The notes: generated from the sequence alone by a model not told the origin. A stretch of 64,000 bases of DNA from Ralstonia mannitolilytica (GCF_905397375.1 NZ_CAJPVG010000011.1:62001-126000), one strand, 5' to 3'. Positions 7,934 to 15,857 are shown, counted from the first letter of the stretch. Program-made: numbers and translations.

Positions 7934-8012
7934 GCTACCGCACCAACGGTAGTCGGGTGTAGCAGCCCGTCTCTTCTCACAGGCCGGATAGCCGCTGCCA
8001 AGCGGCTTTTTT
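7934..8012 (+). ncRNA. Terminated structured leader RNA carrying the first box set
   Basis: The predicted transcript from TATAAT at 7922 folds as three hairpins. CTACCG/CGGTAG is 7935-7952. CGGG/CCCG is 7954-7969, with the loop exposing TGTAGCAG. AGCCGCT/AGCGGCT is 7990-8007, followed by TTTTTT. The box TCTCACAGG at 7975-7983 is unpaired between hairpins. It could exist as a short stable RNA of about 80 nt when transcription stops at the last hairpin. The position equals the upstream target region of phage P4 and P1/P7 immunity loci. Confidence 0.5.
7990..8012 (+). terminator. Intrinsic terminator within the leader (attenuator)
   Basis: AGCCGCT and AGCGGCT pair around GCCA and are followed by six T residues. 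It lies between the first box set and the C4-type RNA, so read-through would be needed to express the downstream genes. Confidence 0.75.
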
Positions 8013-8043
8013 CATCCGGAGCTTGCGCACGCCTATTGTTTCC

Positions 8044-8126
8044 ATGGCGGGCCGGGCAGGGAGACCTTCGGGTCTGCCGGTGTCCTGTGAGACCGGTCTG
8101 CTACCCCTGCTGTCGGGCCCGCCACC
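8044..8126 (+). ncRNA. C4-type antisense RNA
   Basis: The segment folds like the C4 antisense RNA of phages P1/P7. An outer stem GGCGGGCC/GGCCCGCC (8046-8053 with 8116-8123) encloses a second stem CAGGG/CCCTG (8057-8061 with 8105-8109). Inside are a UUCG-capped hairpin AGACC/GGTCT (8062-8075) and a hairpin CCGGT/ACCGG (8077-8096). Two single-stranded or loop segments are complementary to targets on the same transcript. CCTGTGAGA (8084-8092) pairs perfectly with TCTCACAGG at 7975-7983 and at 8160-8168. CTGCTAC (8098-8104) pairs with GTAGCAG at 7959-7965 and 8132-8138. In P1/P7 such an RNA blocks translation of the first gene of an operon and thereby the coupled antirepressor. The same design is seen here; function is inferred. 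Confidence 0.75.
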
Positions 8127-8131
8127 CTCGT

Positions 8132-8171
8132 GTAGCAGCGAACGGCCGGGCCTCCCTTGTCTCACAGGAGG
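8132..8171 (+). promoter_or_regulatory. C4 target boxes overlapping the ribosome binding site
   Basis: GTAGCAG (8132-8138) and TCTCACAGG (8160-8168) are each the reverse complement of a C4 segment. The second overlaps the GGAGG Shine-Dalgarno (8167-8171) of the small ORF at 8176, so pairing would hide the ribosome site. Confidence 0.7.
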
Positions 8172-8175
8172 TTAT

Positions 8176-8268
8176 ATGTCCGGAGTTGCAAGCGGGTACC
8201 GCCCCGCCTCGTACCCGTCCCCGCCCAAGCACCACCCCCGTCCCCACGAATCACGGAGACACCAATGA
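8176..8268 (+). CDS. Small leader peptide under C4 control (30 aa)
   Basis: ATG 8176 follows GGAGG at a spacing of four bases. The peptide begins MSGVASGYRPASYPSPP and ends in a His/Arg/Pro-rich tail, with no recognisable domain. Its stop overlaps the next start as ATGA, so ribosomes finishing it can restart on the 91-residue gene. This is the position of icd in the P1/P7 c4-icd-ant operon. The act of translation may matter more than the product. Confidence 0.55.
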   Translation: MSGVASGYRPASYPSPPKHHPRPHESRRHQ

Positions 8269-8540
8269 CGCCCGTCCAACGCCGCCACTACCTCACCGGC
8301 GCCTTGGCCGCGCGCGACTACCTGCTCCGCACGCAGACCGACCTGCACATCCACCGCGAGTTCCGCCCCGACAGCCTGCGCTGGGCACTGGCTCATGCAG
8401 CCAGGCACCCGCCGGAGTATCGCGCGGGGTTTCTGGATGGCATCGGCGCCTTCGTATCGATGGTGCTGGAGGGTTGTCAGATCAACCCTGAGACGTGGGA
8501 AGTGCTTTCCGCCATAGAGCGGGCTGGCGAAAGCCAATAA
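8265..8540 (+). CDS. Unknown 91-aa protein, translationally coupled, C4-controlled
   Basis: The start overlaps the stop of the 30-codon ORF (ATGA), and GGAG precedes it. The product begins MTPVQRRHYLTGALAARDYL and ends VLSAIERAGESQ. It looks like a compact soluble helical domain without signal peptide, membrane segment or known catalytic motif. I do not recognise the family. By position it matches the effector gene (ant) in the P1/P7 operon, which antagonises a repressor. It could equally be a toxin, antirepressor or host-takeover protein kept silent by the RNA. The coding call is supported by coupling and SD; function is open. Confidence 0.65.
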   Translation: MTPVQRRHYLTGALAARDYLLRTQTDLHIHREFRPDSLRWALAHAARHPPEYRAGFLDGIGAFVSMVLEGCQINPETWEVLSAIERAGESQ

Positions 8541-8552
8541 CAACGGATTGAC

Positions 8553-8577
8553 GCATTCCCGTGACGGGCGGGAATGC
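8553..8577. terminator. Hairpin after the C4-controlled operon
   Basis: GCATTCCCG and CGGGAATGC pair perfectly around TGACGGG. There is no T tract, so it may be an RNA-stabilising or Rho-assisted 3' structure. Confidence 0.4.
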
Positions 8578-8700
8578 CATGGCGGAGGCAGAGTGGCCGT
8601 TGGGCGTTCGCGGCTGGATTTGCCGCTTCCGGCCAGAAGCGGTCGTTCCGATAGGTTCGAAGCGTCCTGCCGCCCCTCAGCCTGTCAGCCCGTCAACCCC

Positions 8701-9954
8701 TCAGCCAAACTTGCGCGCCGCATCGCGCGCCAGGCCTGAACCGATTCCGCCGAACAGGTCGCCCTCAACGCGCCGCGCCGACGGCAACACTTGCGCCAGT
8801 TGCTCGCGAAGCAACGGCACCCCGCTGGAGCCGCCGGCAAAGAGAATGGTATCGACCGCTTCCGCTGCAACGCCTGCCGTTTTCAGCATCGCTTCCACCG
8901 TGGACACCGTCTTGCCGACCAGCTTCCCAATCGACTGGTCGAAGTCTTCGCGCGTGACGGGCTGCTTCAACTCGGGCGCGATGCGGTGCAGGTCGATCTC
9001 CGCCACCGGGGCGTCCGACAGCGCGATCTTGGCGGCTTCCACCTGGATGGCGAGCCAGTGGCCGGCGCGCTCGCGGATCAGGCGGATGAGGCGATCGAGT
9101 TTTTCGGTGTCGGCGGCATCTCGGTAGTTGTCCATCACCACCGTCCATGCCTTGCGCGTGTACACGTGGTTGATGGTGTGCCAGCTCGCCAGGTCGAAAT
9201 ACTGGCCGGACGGCATCGCCTTGCCGTTGCGCAGCGTGCTGTTCAGGCCCAGTAGCGGCATCACGCTGGCCAGGCTCAAGGCGCGGTCGAAGTCGGTGCC
9301 GCCGATGTGCACGCCGCCGTTGGCGAGGATGTCGTCGCGGCGGTCAAGGCGTTTCGCGCGCTCGGGCGACAGGCGCACGAGCGAGAAGTCGGACGTACCG
9401 CCGCCAATGTCGGCCACCAGCACAAGTTCTTCACCGCTGATGCCGGCCTCGTAGTCGAACGCGGCGGCGATGGGCTCGTACTGGAAGGCGATCTCGTCAA
9501 AGCCGGCGTCGCGCGCGATGTCCGCCAGCGTGTCTTCGGCAAGCTGGTCGGCCTTGGGATCTTCGTCGATGAAGAACACCGGGCGGCCCAGCACGGCGCG
9601 GCGGAATTCATGGCCGGCGGCATGCTCGGCGCGCCGCTTGAGTTCGCCGATGAAATGCGCCAGCAGCTTGCGGAACGGCATGGCCTGGCCCATGACCTCG
9701 GTGCTGTCGTCCATCATCGACGTGCCGAGCAGGCTCTTGAGCGAGCGCATGAGGCGGCCCTCGTAGCCGGCAAGATAGTCGGCCAGCGCGGCACGGCCGT
9801 AGCTGACCGTCGGGTCTTCGGCGTGAAAGAAGATGACGGAAGGCAGCGTGGCCTTGCCGTCTTCGAGCGGCAGCAGGGTGGGTGCGTCCGGTCTCAGCCA
9901 GCCGACGGTGGAGTTGGACGTGCCGAAATCGACGCCGCAGGCGTTTGACATCAT
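8701..9954 (-). CDS. yegD: Hsp70 family chaperone-like protein, YegD type
   Basis: A 417-residue actin/Hsp70-fold ATPase domain without the peptide-binding half of DnaK. The nucleotide-binding signatures are present: phosphate loop 1 CGVDFGTSNSTVGW near the start, ADIGGGTSDFSLV in the middle, and FAGGSSGVPLLREQL near the C-terminus. YegD proteins are DnaK paralogues of unclear client range in the cytoplasm. The start may be at 9954 or 9951 (two Met codons). The gene stands alone, facing the C4 locus. Identification by family is firm; biological role is not established. Confidence 0.88.
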   Translation of the reverse strand: MMSNACGVDFGTSNSTVGWLRPDAPTLLPLEDGKATLPSVIFFHAEDPTVSYGRAALADYLAGYEGRLMRSLKSLLGTSMMDDSTEVMGQAMPFRKLLAHFIGELKRRAEHAAGHEFRRAVLGRPVFFIDEDPKADQLAEDTLADIARDAGFDEIAFQYEPIAAAFDYEAGISGEELVLVADIGGGTSDFSLVRLSPERAKRLDRRDDILANGGVHIGGTDFDRALSLASVMPLLGLNSTLRNGKAMPSGQYFDLASWHTINHVYTRKAWTVVMDNYRDAADTEKLDRLIRLIRERAGHWLAIQVEAAKIALSDAPVAEIDLHRIAPELKQPVTREDFDQSIGKLVGKTVSTVEAMLKTAGVAAEAVDTILFAGGSSGVPLLREQLAQVLPSARRVEGDLFGGIGSGLARDAARKFG

Positions 9955-10460
9955 AGGATCGTGGCTTCTGGAGTGCAGCGGGAGGCATGCGCCCGCACGG
10001 GAATATCAGAGCGGGCGCCACCGGCGAAAGGGGCGCTATTGTAGTGGCTTTGTGCGACGGATCCCCTCACGGCGCACGCTGTTCACGGGCAACACGCGGG
10101 CGCTAAGAGTCCGGCACACACGCGATCACCGTCAGAGGCGATGGCGACAGGTGCCCAGGGGCGGTCGATGGTCCAGCAGTGCCGAAATACCTGAAAAAAG
10201 AACGCCTGCTGCTACCACGCGACGTGGGCAGAAGAACCGTGCGGGTGCGTCATTGCGCATCGGCGTCCAGTTTTTCTGCGTCAAATAGCCAAGCACGTCG
10301 TCCACCTTGTTCCGCCCACCTTTGTATAACCCCCCCCCGCCCGGTCTCCTGCGCGCATGCGCTTGCCGCGAGCGCGCCCTGGAGTTGCGCGCCGGCCTGT
10401 GGCCCTGCATACAACGGCCCCGCCTGGTGCCGAGAATTCCCCTCCCACTGGGGCAAGGGG
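9955..10460. other. Intergenic region with a C9 tract
   Basis: No convincing gene is present in these 506 bases. Short open frames lack ribosome sites and domain similarity. The only notable item is a run of nine C residues at 10330-10338. The region holds the upstream side of yegD and the 3' side of the pilus operon. Confidence 0.45.
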
Positions 10461-11423
10461 TCAGTAGGTGATGGTCACAATGATGGTGTCGTTATACGTG
10501 CCGGCGGGCGGAGTGCTCTGTGCTGGAACGCGACCATAGACAGTCGACACCTGCGAAACTCCGCTGCCCGTCCCAGTCACGGTTGCGGTGCCCGTCGTAC
10601 CGTCGCCCCAAATGTTGGTGTAGCTCGAACTGGTGAACAGGTTGTAGCCGACAGTCTGCGAGCCGCCGCTGCGCGTCAGAAGCCGATTGCTCATCGTGGC
10701 GCCGCTGCCGGTTCCGGCGGAGAGCGCCAACGTCCACGGCGATTGGTTGGTGCAGTTGACTGTGATGGCACTTGTCGCTGTCAGTGCGGAATTCAGCAGC
10801 CCCGCTGTGCCGAAGTTCATGTTCGTTGCGCTGATGAGGCAGTCGCTGATGAGGTTTGCCGACGCAGACACGGAAAACGTGCTGGGATGGGACGTGATGG
10901 TCGTACACGTATTGGTGCCTGGATTGGGAAGTGCATACACCGTGGCACTGGTACCAGAGAAGCTCTGCGAATAGGCGCCCGCAGGCAAGGTCGTCTGCCC
11001 ACCCTGAACCCTGCCGTAGACCGTGACGGTGGCCGACCCGGAACCGAGCACACCAAGCGGGACGTCGACAGAGATGGGCGGCGTGGAAGGGGTGGTGCGC
11101 TGTCCCCACACGATGGTCCGGGCGCTGTCCGCAAACAGGTTGTATTGGAGCTGATTGCTGCCCGCCGTCATGACACGGGGCGATATCCCGCCGCCTCCGC
11201 TGCCGACTCCAAGATTCAGGCATGCGCGCGCCACCGAACCTTGCAGCAGGAAACCACTGCAGCTGACCGTCAGCGTGGCCGTCACGTCGGTGTTCCCCGC
11301 CTGCACCGGACTGATGCTGCCGAAGCTGATGGTTGCCCCCGCGACCGAACACGACTGTGCACGCGCGCTCACCGGGAGCGCCGCCATCAGAACCAGCAGA
11401 GAGGCCCACAGCAGGCGCGTCAT
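10461..11423 (-). CDS. csuE: Csu-type pilus tip adhesin (two SCPU domains)
   Basis: A secreted 320-residue protein with a clear signal peptide (MTRLLWASLLVLMAALPVSA) and two consecutive spore-coat-U/SCPU pilin domains. The domains each begin near a cysteine (CSVAGATISFG, then CLISATNMNFG) and end in YGRV plus a terminal strand. The final strand, TIIVTITY, is the chaperone-contacting type. In Csu pili the two-domain subunit is the tip adhesin that binds hydrophobic surfaces. Start 11423 overlaps the usher stop (TGATG), and AGGAG precedes it. It is the last gene of the pilus operon. Confidence 0.8.
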   Translation of the reverse strand: MTRLLWASLLVLMAALPVSARAQSCSVAGATISFGSISPVQAGNTDVTATLTVSCSGFLLQGSVARACLNLGVGSGGGGISPRVMTAGSNQLQYNLFADSARTIVWGQRTTPSTPPISVDVPLGVLGSGSATVTVYGRVQGGQTTLPAGAYSQSFSGTSATVYALPNPGTNTCTTITSHPSTFSVSASANLISDCLISATNMNFGTAGLLNSALTATSAITVNCTNQSPWTLALSAGTGSGATMSNRLLTRSGGSQTVGYNLFTSSSYTNIWGDGTTGTATVTGTGSGVSQVSTVYGRVPAQSTPPAGTYNDTIIVTITY

Positions 11424-13801
11424 CACGGCATCGCTCCTGTGGGTTCCGGCTCGCAACGCAAGGGCCCGATGGTGGGAAGTGCGCCCGCATCCTGCGGGTA
11501 GGCAAAACGGGCAACGCAGGCGGGGCCTGCGTCCTCCACGCGGACAGTGTTGTCCAGTTGCAGCGCGTCGATGAACACGAGGCCATCGTAGCCAACGGGG
11601 TAGCGCAGACCGTTCTGCTCAAGTGTCGCTGTGCTGCCCGCCGGGAGCGGCTGCCCCCTGGTGTCCACCAGCCGTATCTGGGCGCCCCGGAACGTCTCGA
11701 TGCGAAAGCGCGTCAAGACGCCGGAGCGGTCTGCCGGCGCAACGGTCACAGCGCTGGTGGCGAGCTTCGCATTGACGGGCAGCACAAGCGGGTCGATGGC
11801 CACATGGTTGTTCTCGTAGGACACCAGGTCTGGCACCAGCAGGTGCCCGCTGCCGTTCGTGCGGCCCATGAGCCGGTTCTCGAACGTCACCGGCACGTTG
11901 GCCACGCCCTCTGTGGACACCAGCGCAAACGCGTCATTGATGCGCCGGCCTGGCAGCACGTCGGCGTCCATGAGCACGAAGGCACCGGATATGTCGACCG
12001 CCGTGCTCGTGTGCCCGTTCACCTCCTGGGCAGCCACGAACGCATCGCCGTAGCGGCCACGATAGTTCAGTTGCGCCACCGAGCGGCGGTCGCTGCCGGA
12101 CTGGTTGGCCTGCAGCTGCCAGCCGAAACCGCCCGCATAGTCGGGCGTACGCACGGCACTGACCGTGGCCGAAGCGTGGCCACGGTCCATGCCGACGCTC
12201 GCTGCCGCGCTGGTGTCGCTGCCCAGGGCCATGGTGAGCGTCATGAGCACGCCCCGCGCCCGGGTGTCAGCCAGATCCTGATAGGCGCTCGCGCTCAATG
12301 AGAAGTCCCGCCCAAGCTGGGTGCTGTACGAGAGCGACGCAATGCGCGAGTTTCCCGTGACAGGGTCGGATACCCCGATATAGCTGGCGGCGAGGCTGCC
12401 GGTCCGCCCGGCCGGCACGGAAACCGTGGCCCGCAGCAGTGAGCGGAAGAACGGCGACCCTGCGGCACTGGCCAGATCGCGATAGGTGCCAAAGGTCCGG
12501 GTACCCTGCACATCGACGTTGAATGCCGGGTTTCGATACTGATAGCCCAGCGTGGCCTGGGAGCCGGTCTGCCCGGCGCCCTGCGATACGGCAGCAGCGG
12601 CCGAGAAAACGCCGGCCTGGTTCAGCCGTACCAGCGCTGCCCCGCCCAGGTTGCCAAGGCCGCGCGTGGCCTCGGCATGTCCTTCCACCGTCAGGCCGCC
12701 CGTGAGCCCATAACGCAGTGACGCGCTGAGTGCGGGGCTGGACGCATAGTCGAATGACCGCAGGCCGTAACTGTTGCGCAGAAAGCCCGCTTCGACCGCG
12801 TAGTCGAACAGGCCCGCGGAGAGCAGGCGCGTATCGATGTAAAGCGGGACAGACGTCACGACGTCGCGGCCCAGGGCGTCCTTCACCACAATCACCGCCT
12901 GACCGGCGCCCGTAATGGCCGGGGCGTTGTTGACTACGAAGGGGCCGCTGCCGACCTGCCCCGTGAACTGGCGCACGCTGTTCACGTACAGGTCGACCGC
13001 GGTCGGCACGGCGGCACTGCCTCCGAGCAAGGGCAATGGATACGTGACGAGGTCGGGGCGCAGTGCAAAGTTGCGCCGCCACTGGATGCCGCCAAGGCGC
13101 ACCGAGCGGCTCCAGCTCAGGGACGAGGTGACGGTGTCGCCAAGCGTCAATGTGTTGAGCTTGTCCGCATCGGAATGCGACCAGTTCGTATCGAGCCGTG
13201 TGTAGCGATGCTGGCTGGCGTCGAACGTAGCCACGCCGCTGTTGGAGAACACGCCGCCCGGGTGGAAGAACCGCTGCTCGCTGAACAACCCCAGGCTGCT
13301 CCCTCCGCCCCCCAGCGTGGTGGGCTGCAGATAGGCGTCGTAGTTCAACACCAGGCCCGTGCCACTGGTGGGCGCGACGCGCGGTTGGGTCTGAAAGCTC
13401 AGCACGTTCGGGACTCGCCGTGTGTCATCGACAGTCAACTGCGCTTGCTGCGCACGTACGTCGTACACGTAGCGCAGGCCCGGAATACTGTCGAGCGGAA
13501 TGCGCCCGCTCGCGTCGGGCTGCAGGTCGTCTGTTCGAATGCCAATGGACTGCAGCTCGCCTGCCGTTGCGAACAGGTGCCCCTCCTGCAGCCGAAAGCG
13601 CGCAATCGTCTGTGTCGACGCCCCGTTGATGACCGCCTCCAGGTAGATGTCGCCAGCGCCCGGTGCCGGCAGCGGCCCATCGGGACGCACAGCGGCAAGC
13701 AGGGTCGGCTTGCCGCTCTCCTGCGCGGCGGCTGATGCCGCCATGACGAGGCCGCATCCCAGGGTGACAACGCAACGGCCTGTCATCTCCACCCAACGCA
13801 T
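11423..13801 (-). CDS. csuD: Csu-type fimbrial outer-membrane usher
   Basis: A 792-residue outer membrane usher with signal peptide. The N-terminal domain binds chaperone-subunit complexes (from about residue 40), then comes the beta-barrel region with the usher-typical run VTYPLPLLGGSAAVPTAVDL and the plug-containing middle. The C-terminal domains (FRGAQIRLVDTRGQPLPAGS) end in a Cys-containing segment. It translocates and assembles pilin subunits. It is coupled to its neighbours by start/stop overlaps on both sides (13801 and 11423). Length is normal for the Csu/archaic class. Confidence 0.88.
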   Translation of the reverse strand: MRWVEMTGRCVVTLGCGLVMAASAAAQESGKPTLLAAVRPDGPLPAPGAGDIYLEAVINGASTQTIARFRLQEGHLFATAGELQSIGIRTDDLQPDASGRIPLDSIPGLRYVYDVRAQQAQLTVDDTRRVPNVLSFQTQPRVAPTSGTGLVLNYDAYLQPTTLGGGGSSLGLFSEQRFFHPGGVFSNSGVATFDASQHRYTRLDTNWSHSDADKLNTLTLGDTVTSSLSWSRSVRLGGIQWRRNFALRPDLVTYPLPLLGGSAAVPTAVDLYVNSVRQFTGQVGSGPFVVNNAPAITGAGQAVIVVKDALGRDVVTSVPLYIDTRLLSAGLFDYAVEAGFLRNSYGLRSFDYASSPALSASLRYGLTGGLTVEGHAEATRGLGNLGGAALVRLNQAGVFSAAAAVSQGAGQTGSQATLGYQYRNPAFNVDVQGTRTFGTYRDLASAAGSPFFRSLLRATVSVPAGRTGSLAASYIGVSDPVTGNSRIASLSYSTQLGRDFSLSASAYQDLADTRARGVLMTLTMALGSDTSAAASVGMDRGHASATVSAVRTPDYAGGFGWQLQANQSGSDRRSVAQLNYRGRYGDAFVAAQEVNGHTSTAVDISGAFVLMDADVLPGRRINDAFALVSTEGVANVPVTFENRLMGRTNGSGHLLVPDLVSYENNHVAIDPLVLPVNAKLATSAVTVAPADRSGVLTRFRIETFRGAQIRLVDTRGQPLPAGSTATLEQNGLRYPVGYDGLVFIDALQLDNTVRVEDAGPACVARFAYPQDAGALPTIGPLRCEPEPTGAMP

Positions 13802-14562
13802 CAGTCTGCGCGGGTGAGTGGGAGGTCCACCGCGACGCCGTTGATATGTGCGCGAAGACGCTTCGGCGCCCGACGAGGGTGCGAATCAACGACCGGCCAG
13901 GCTCGCGTTGCACCGCCGAGCGCATAGCCGAGCAACCCCCCGGTAATTTCGCTTTGCGTGCCGTCGTTCCACTCGATGGACACCCCGGAGAGTTGCGCGT
14001 GGTGCGTCTCAGGGTTCCGGACCACGAGCAGGGTTTGGTCACCCTCGCGACGCAACACAGCGCTGAGCCTGGGCGGCGTATCCGCAGCGGCATTGACGAA
14101 GACCGGAACGGAGTACCGAAGCTGCATCGTTACGCCGGTAAGCGTCTGCGGACGGCGCTCCGGTATCTCGTCGATGATGAGGCGGTAGGCTTGTTCGGCA
14201 GCGCCTGGTGCAGGCGGTTGCGTCAGAACGAGCCGCACGAGCTGTTCGCCATCGGCAGGAATCTGCACGATGGGCGGACTGGCGACGAGCGCCGCGGAGT
14301 CATTGAGCTGGTCGCCTTGCGCATCCTGCGTCCAGCGGAACACCCGCACCTGTGCGTTGAGCGGCAGCGTGCCGCGATTGCGCAGCGTCAGGACGGCCGC
14401 CGCCTGGCCCGGGGGCAAGTCGATGCGAATGGGCGAAATCTGCAGCGAGGCGCCGCTTGCAGCACGAGACACCAGCGCACCGAGCAGAAGCAGTGCGCCT
14501 GCGTTGCTCAAGTCACGTGCATGCCGTTTGAGCGCAACCAGCCCGCAGCGTATCGCCGACAC
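13801..14562 (-). CDS. csuC: Csu-type periplasmic pilus chaperone
   Basis: A periplasmic PapD-like chaperone of about 253 residues. After a hydrophobic leader the mature part begins LQISPIRIDLPPGQAAAVLTLRN, the conserved first strands. The segment IIDEIPERRPQ and the strand LRYSVPVFV are the usual subunit-binding features. No ATG is in frame in the right place. GTG 14562, 23 bases after the pilin gene, is preferred, but TTG codons nearby are possible. The stop overlaps the usher start as TGATG. Role in folding and delivering SCPU pilins is well known for the family. Confidence 0.82.
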   Translation of the reverse strand: MSAIRCGLVALKRHARDLSNAGALLLLGALVSRAASGASLQISPIRIDLPPGQAAAVLTLRNRGTLPLNAQVRVFRWTQDAQGDQLNDSAALVASPPIVQIPADGEQLVRLVLTQPPAPGAAEQAYRLIIDEIPERRPQTLTGVTMQLRYSVPVFVNAAADTPPRLSAVLRREGDQTLLVVRNPETHHAQLSGVSIEWNDGTQSEITGGLLGYALGGATRAWPVVDSHPRRAPKRLRAHINGVAVDLPLTRAD

Positions 14563-14584
14563 AATGGAACGGATACGGTGCAAC

Positions 14585-15100
14585 TTAGAACGTGATGGTG
14601 GCTGTGACGGTCGATGTGTAGGTGCCGGCCGCCGGCGTGTTCTGAGGCGGGACACGTCCATAGACGGTCAGGGTCTGGGCCGTGCCCGTGCCTGTACCCG
14701 TCACGGTATCGGTGCCGACCGTGTTGCCCCAGATCTGGGTACGGGCACTGTCCCGGTAGAGCTGGAAGCCAACGGTTGCGGTGCCGGTGCCGGCGAGCAG
14801 CCGGGCGGCAATGGTCGACCCGGTGGTCGTGCCGGCATCCAGTCCGACGTTGTACGGTGCCGTGGCGCTGCAGGTGACGCTCAGGCTGGTGGTCTGGTCC
14901 ACGTTCGCGGTCAGCACGCCCTGCGTGCCGAAGTTCAGTGCATTGGCACTGATGGCGCAGTCGTTCTGGAGCGTGAGCGAAACCGTGAAGGTGGTGGTTT
15001 TGGTTGCCGCGCCCAGGTATCCGGGAGCGGCAAGCAGGCTGGCCAGCACAAGGTAGTGCGGCTTGAGACGGAACGGACGCGCAGTAAGGCCTCGGCGCAT
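14585..15100 (-). CDS. csuA/B: Csu-type major pilin subunit (SCPU domain)
   Basis: A 171-residue secreted pilin with a basic leader and hydrophobic segment ending near GYLGAATKTTTF. The SCPU fold is shown by the paired cysteines (QNDCAISA and SVTCSATAPYNVGLDAG), the block RLLAGTGTATVGFQLYRD, and a final strand YTSTVTATITF. ATG 15100 is chosen because GGAGGAG precedes it; the frame is open further upstream. As the single-domain subunit at the head of the operon it probably forms the pilus rod. Confidence 0.82.
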   Translation of the reverse strand: MRRGLTARPFRLKPHYLVLASLLAAPGYLGAATKTTTFTVSLTLQNDCAISANALNFGTQGVLTANVDQTTSLSVTCSATAPYNVGLDAGTTTGSTIAARLLAGTGTATVGFQLYRDSARTQIWGNTVGTDTVTGTGTGTAQTLTVYGRVPPQNTPAAGTYTSTVTATITF

Positions 15101-15229
15101 GGGTTTCTCCTCCGAGCTGTCACACGGATGAGCCGGAGCCTCATGTGCCCAGGTCTTCATCCAGTCTGCCGCCCCCCGCGGCGCGTGAATCAAGCGTAGC
15201 AAAAAGAGAAGCCTACGTCCTAATTAAAC

Positions 15230-15505
15230 TCAGAATTCGATGGTGACGACCTGAGATTGTGCTGAACCGGGCATCTGCACGGAGGCGGCGCTCGGCGCCG
15301 GGGCAGGCTCCCCGGTGTAGACCCGACTGGGCACCGGGCGATCGCACATGACGTGAGGCTGACCACTGGTGTCAGAGGCCACGGTGCATTTGTCGACGAT
15401 TTGAAGGCTCGCAAACACACTCGCCGTCGCTTCGTGGGCAGGGGTGCTTCGGATTCCGAAGGATGCGAGAGCAGTCAGGACTGCAAGAAAGCGCAAGAAT
15501 TTCAC
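15230..15505 (-). CDS. Minimal pilin-like secreted protein (91 aa)
   Basis: First gene of the pilus operon. The product has a signal peptide (MKFLRFLAVLTALASFG, cleavage near TPA-HEA). The mature part of about 65 residues begins ASVFASLQIVDKCTVAS and ends SQVVTIEF. Both ends resemble the first and last strands of SCPU pilins, with one conserved Cys and a second Cys at VMCD, but the middle of the domain is missing. It could be a terminator or anchor subunit, or a decayed pilin. Position (about 130 bases before the major pilin) favours a role in the pilus. Confidence 0.55.
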   Translation of the reverse strand: MKFLRFLAVLTALASFGIRSTPAHEATASVFASLQIVDKCTVASDTSGQPHVMCDRPVPSRVYTGEPAPAPSAASVQMPGSAQSQVVTIEF

Positions 15506-15785
15506 GGCTCAGACGGAAGACATGCAACGCCACCCGGCTAATGCGGGTGTTTCCGTCTATATCGGCAGCGAACGGAAAAGGTGTAACCCGAAAGTGCGTC
15601 TCGGTCCGGGGAGGCTGGCCGAATGCCGAGAGCGACGTATCGGCCGTGACGGGCATTCCCGTCACCGACGTGGCGTGGATCAACGCAGCCCTGGCTGCGG
15701 GCCGTGTCGAGTCATTGTCGGTCCGACCCTCTGGGCGAATGGCGGACCGTTGCAGTCCGGGCACGCGCACGCGCGCCTTTCCGAT
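15506..15785. other. Upstream region of the pilus operon
   Basis: No gene is supported here. The stretch holds the presumed promoter region of the leftward pilus operon, and a perfect hairpin GTGACGGG/CCCGTCAC near 15,647-15,666. It is followed by a C4-like fold. The small open frames lack ribosome sites. Confidence 0.4.
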
Positions 15786-15857
15786 GGCGGGCCGGGCGGA
15801 GCAGCGTTCCGGCTGCAAGCCTCGGGGGCAGTTTCCACCTCCGCTGCCGGGCCCGCC
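15786..15857 (+). ncRNA. Degenerate C4-like RNA fold
   Basis: The outer stem is identical to that of the RNA at 8044-8126: GGCGGGCC with GGCCCGCC (15786-15793 and 15850-15857). A second stem GCGGAG/CTCCGC and an inner hairpin CAGC/GCTG follow in the same order. The target-pairing segment here (GGGGGCAGTTTCCACC) has no match that I could find nearby, and no start codon is controlled. Probably a relic copy. Confidence 0.45.

Noticed and set aside
10132..10410. Small minus-strand protein between yegD and the pilus operon
   Set aside because: No ribosome site, Arg/Pro-rich start and no recognised domain; segment with DDVLGYLTQKNW is intriguing but insufficient.
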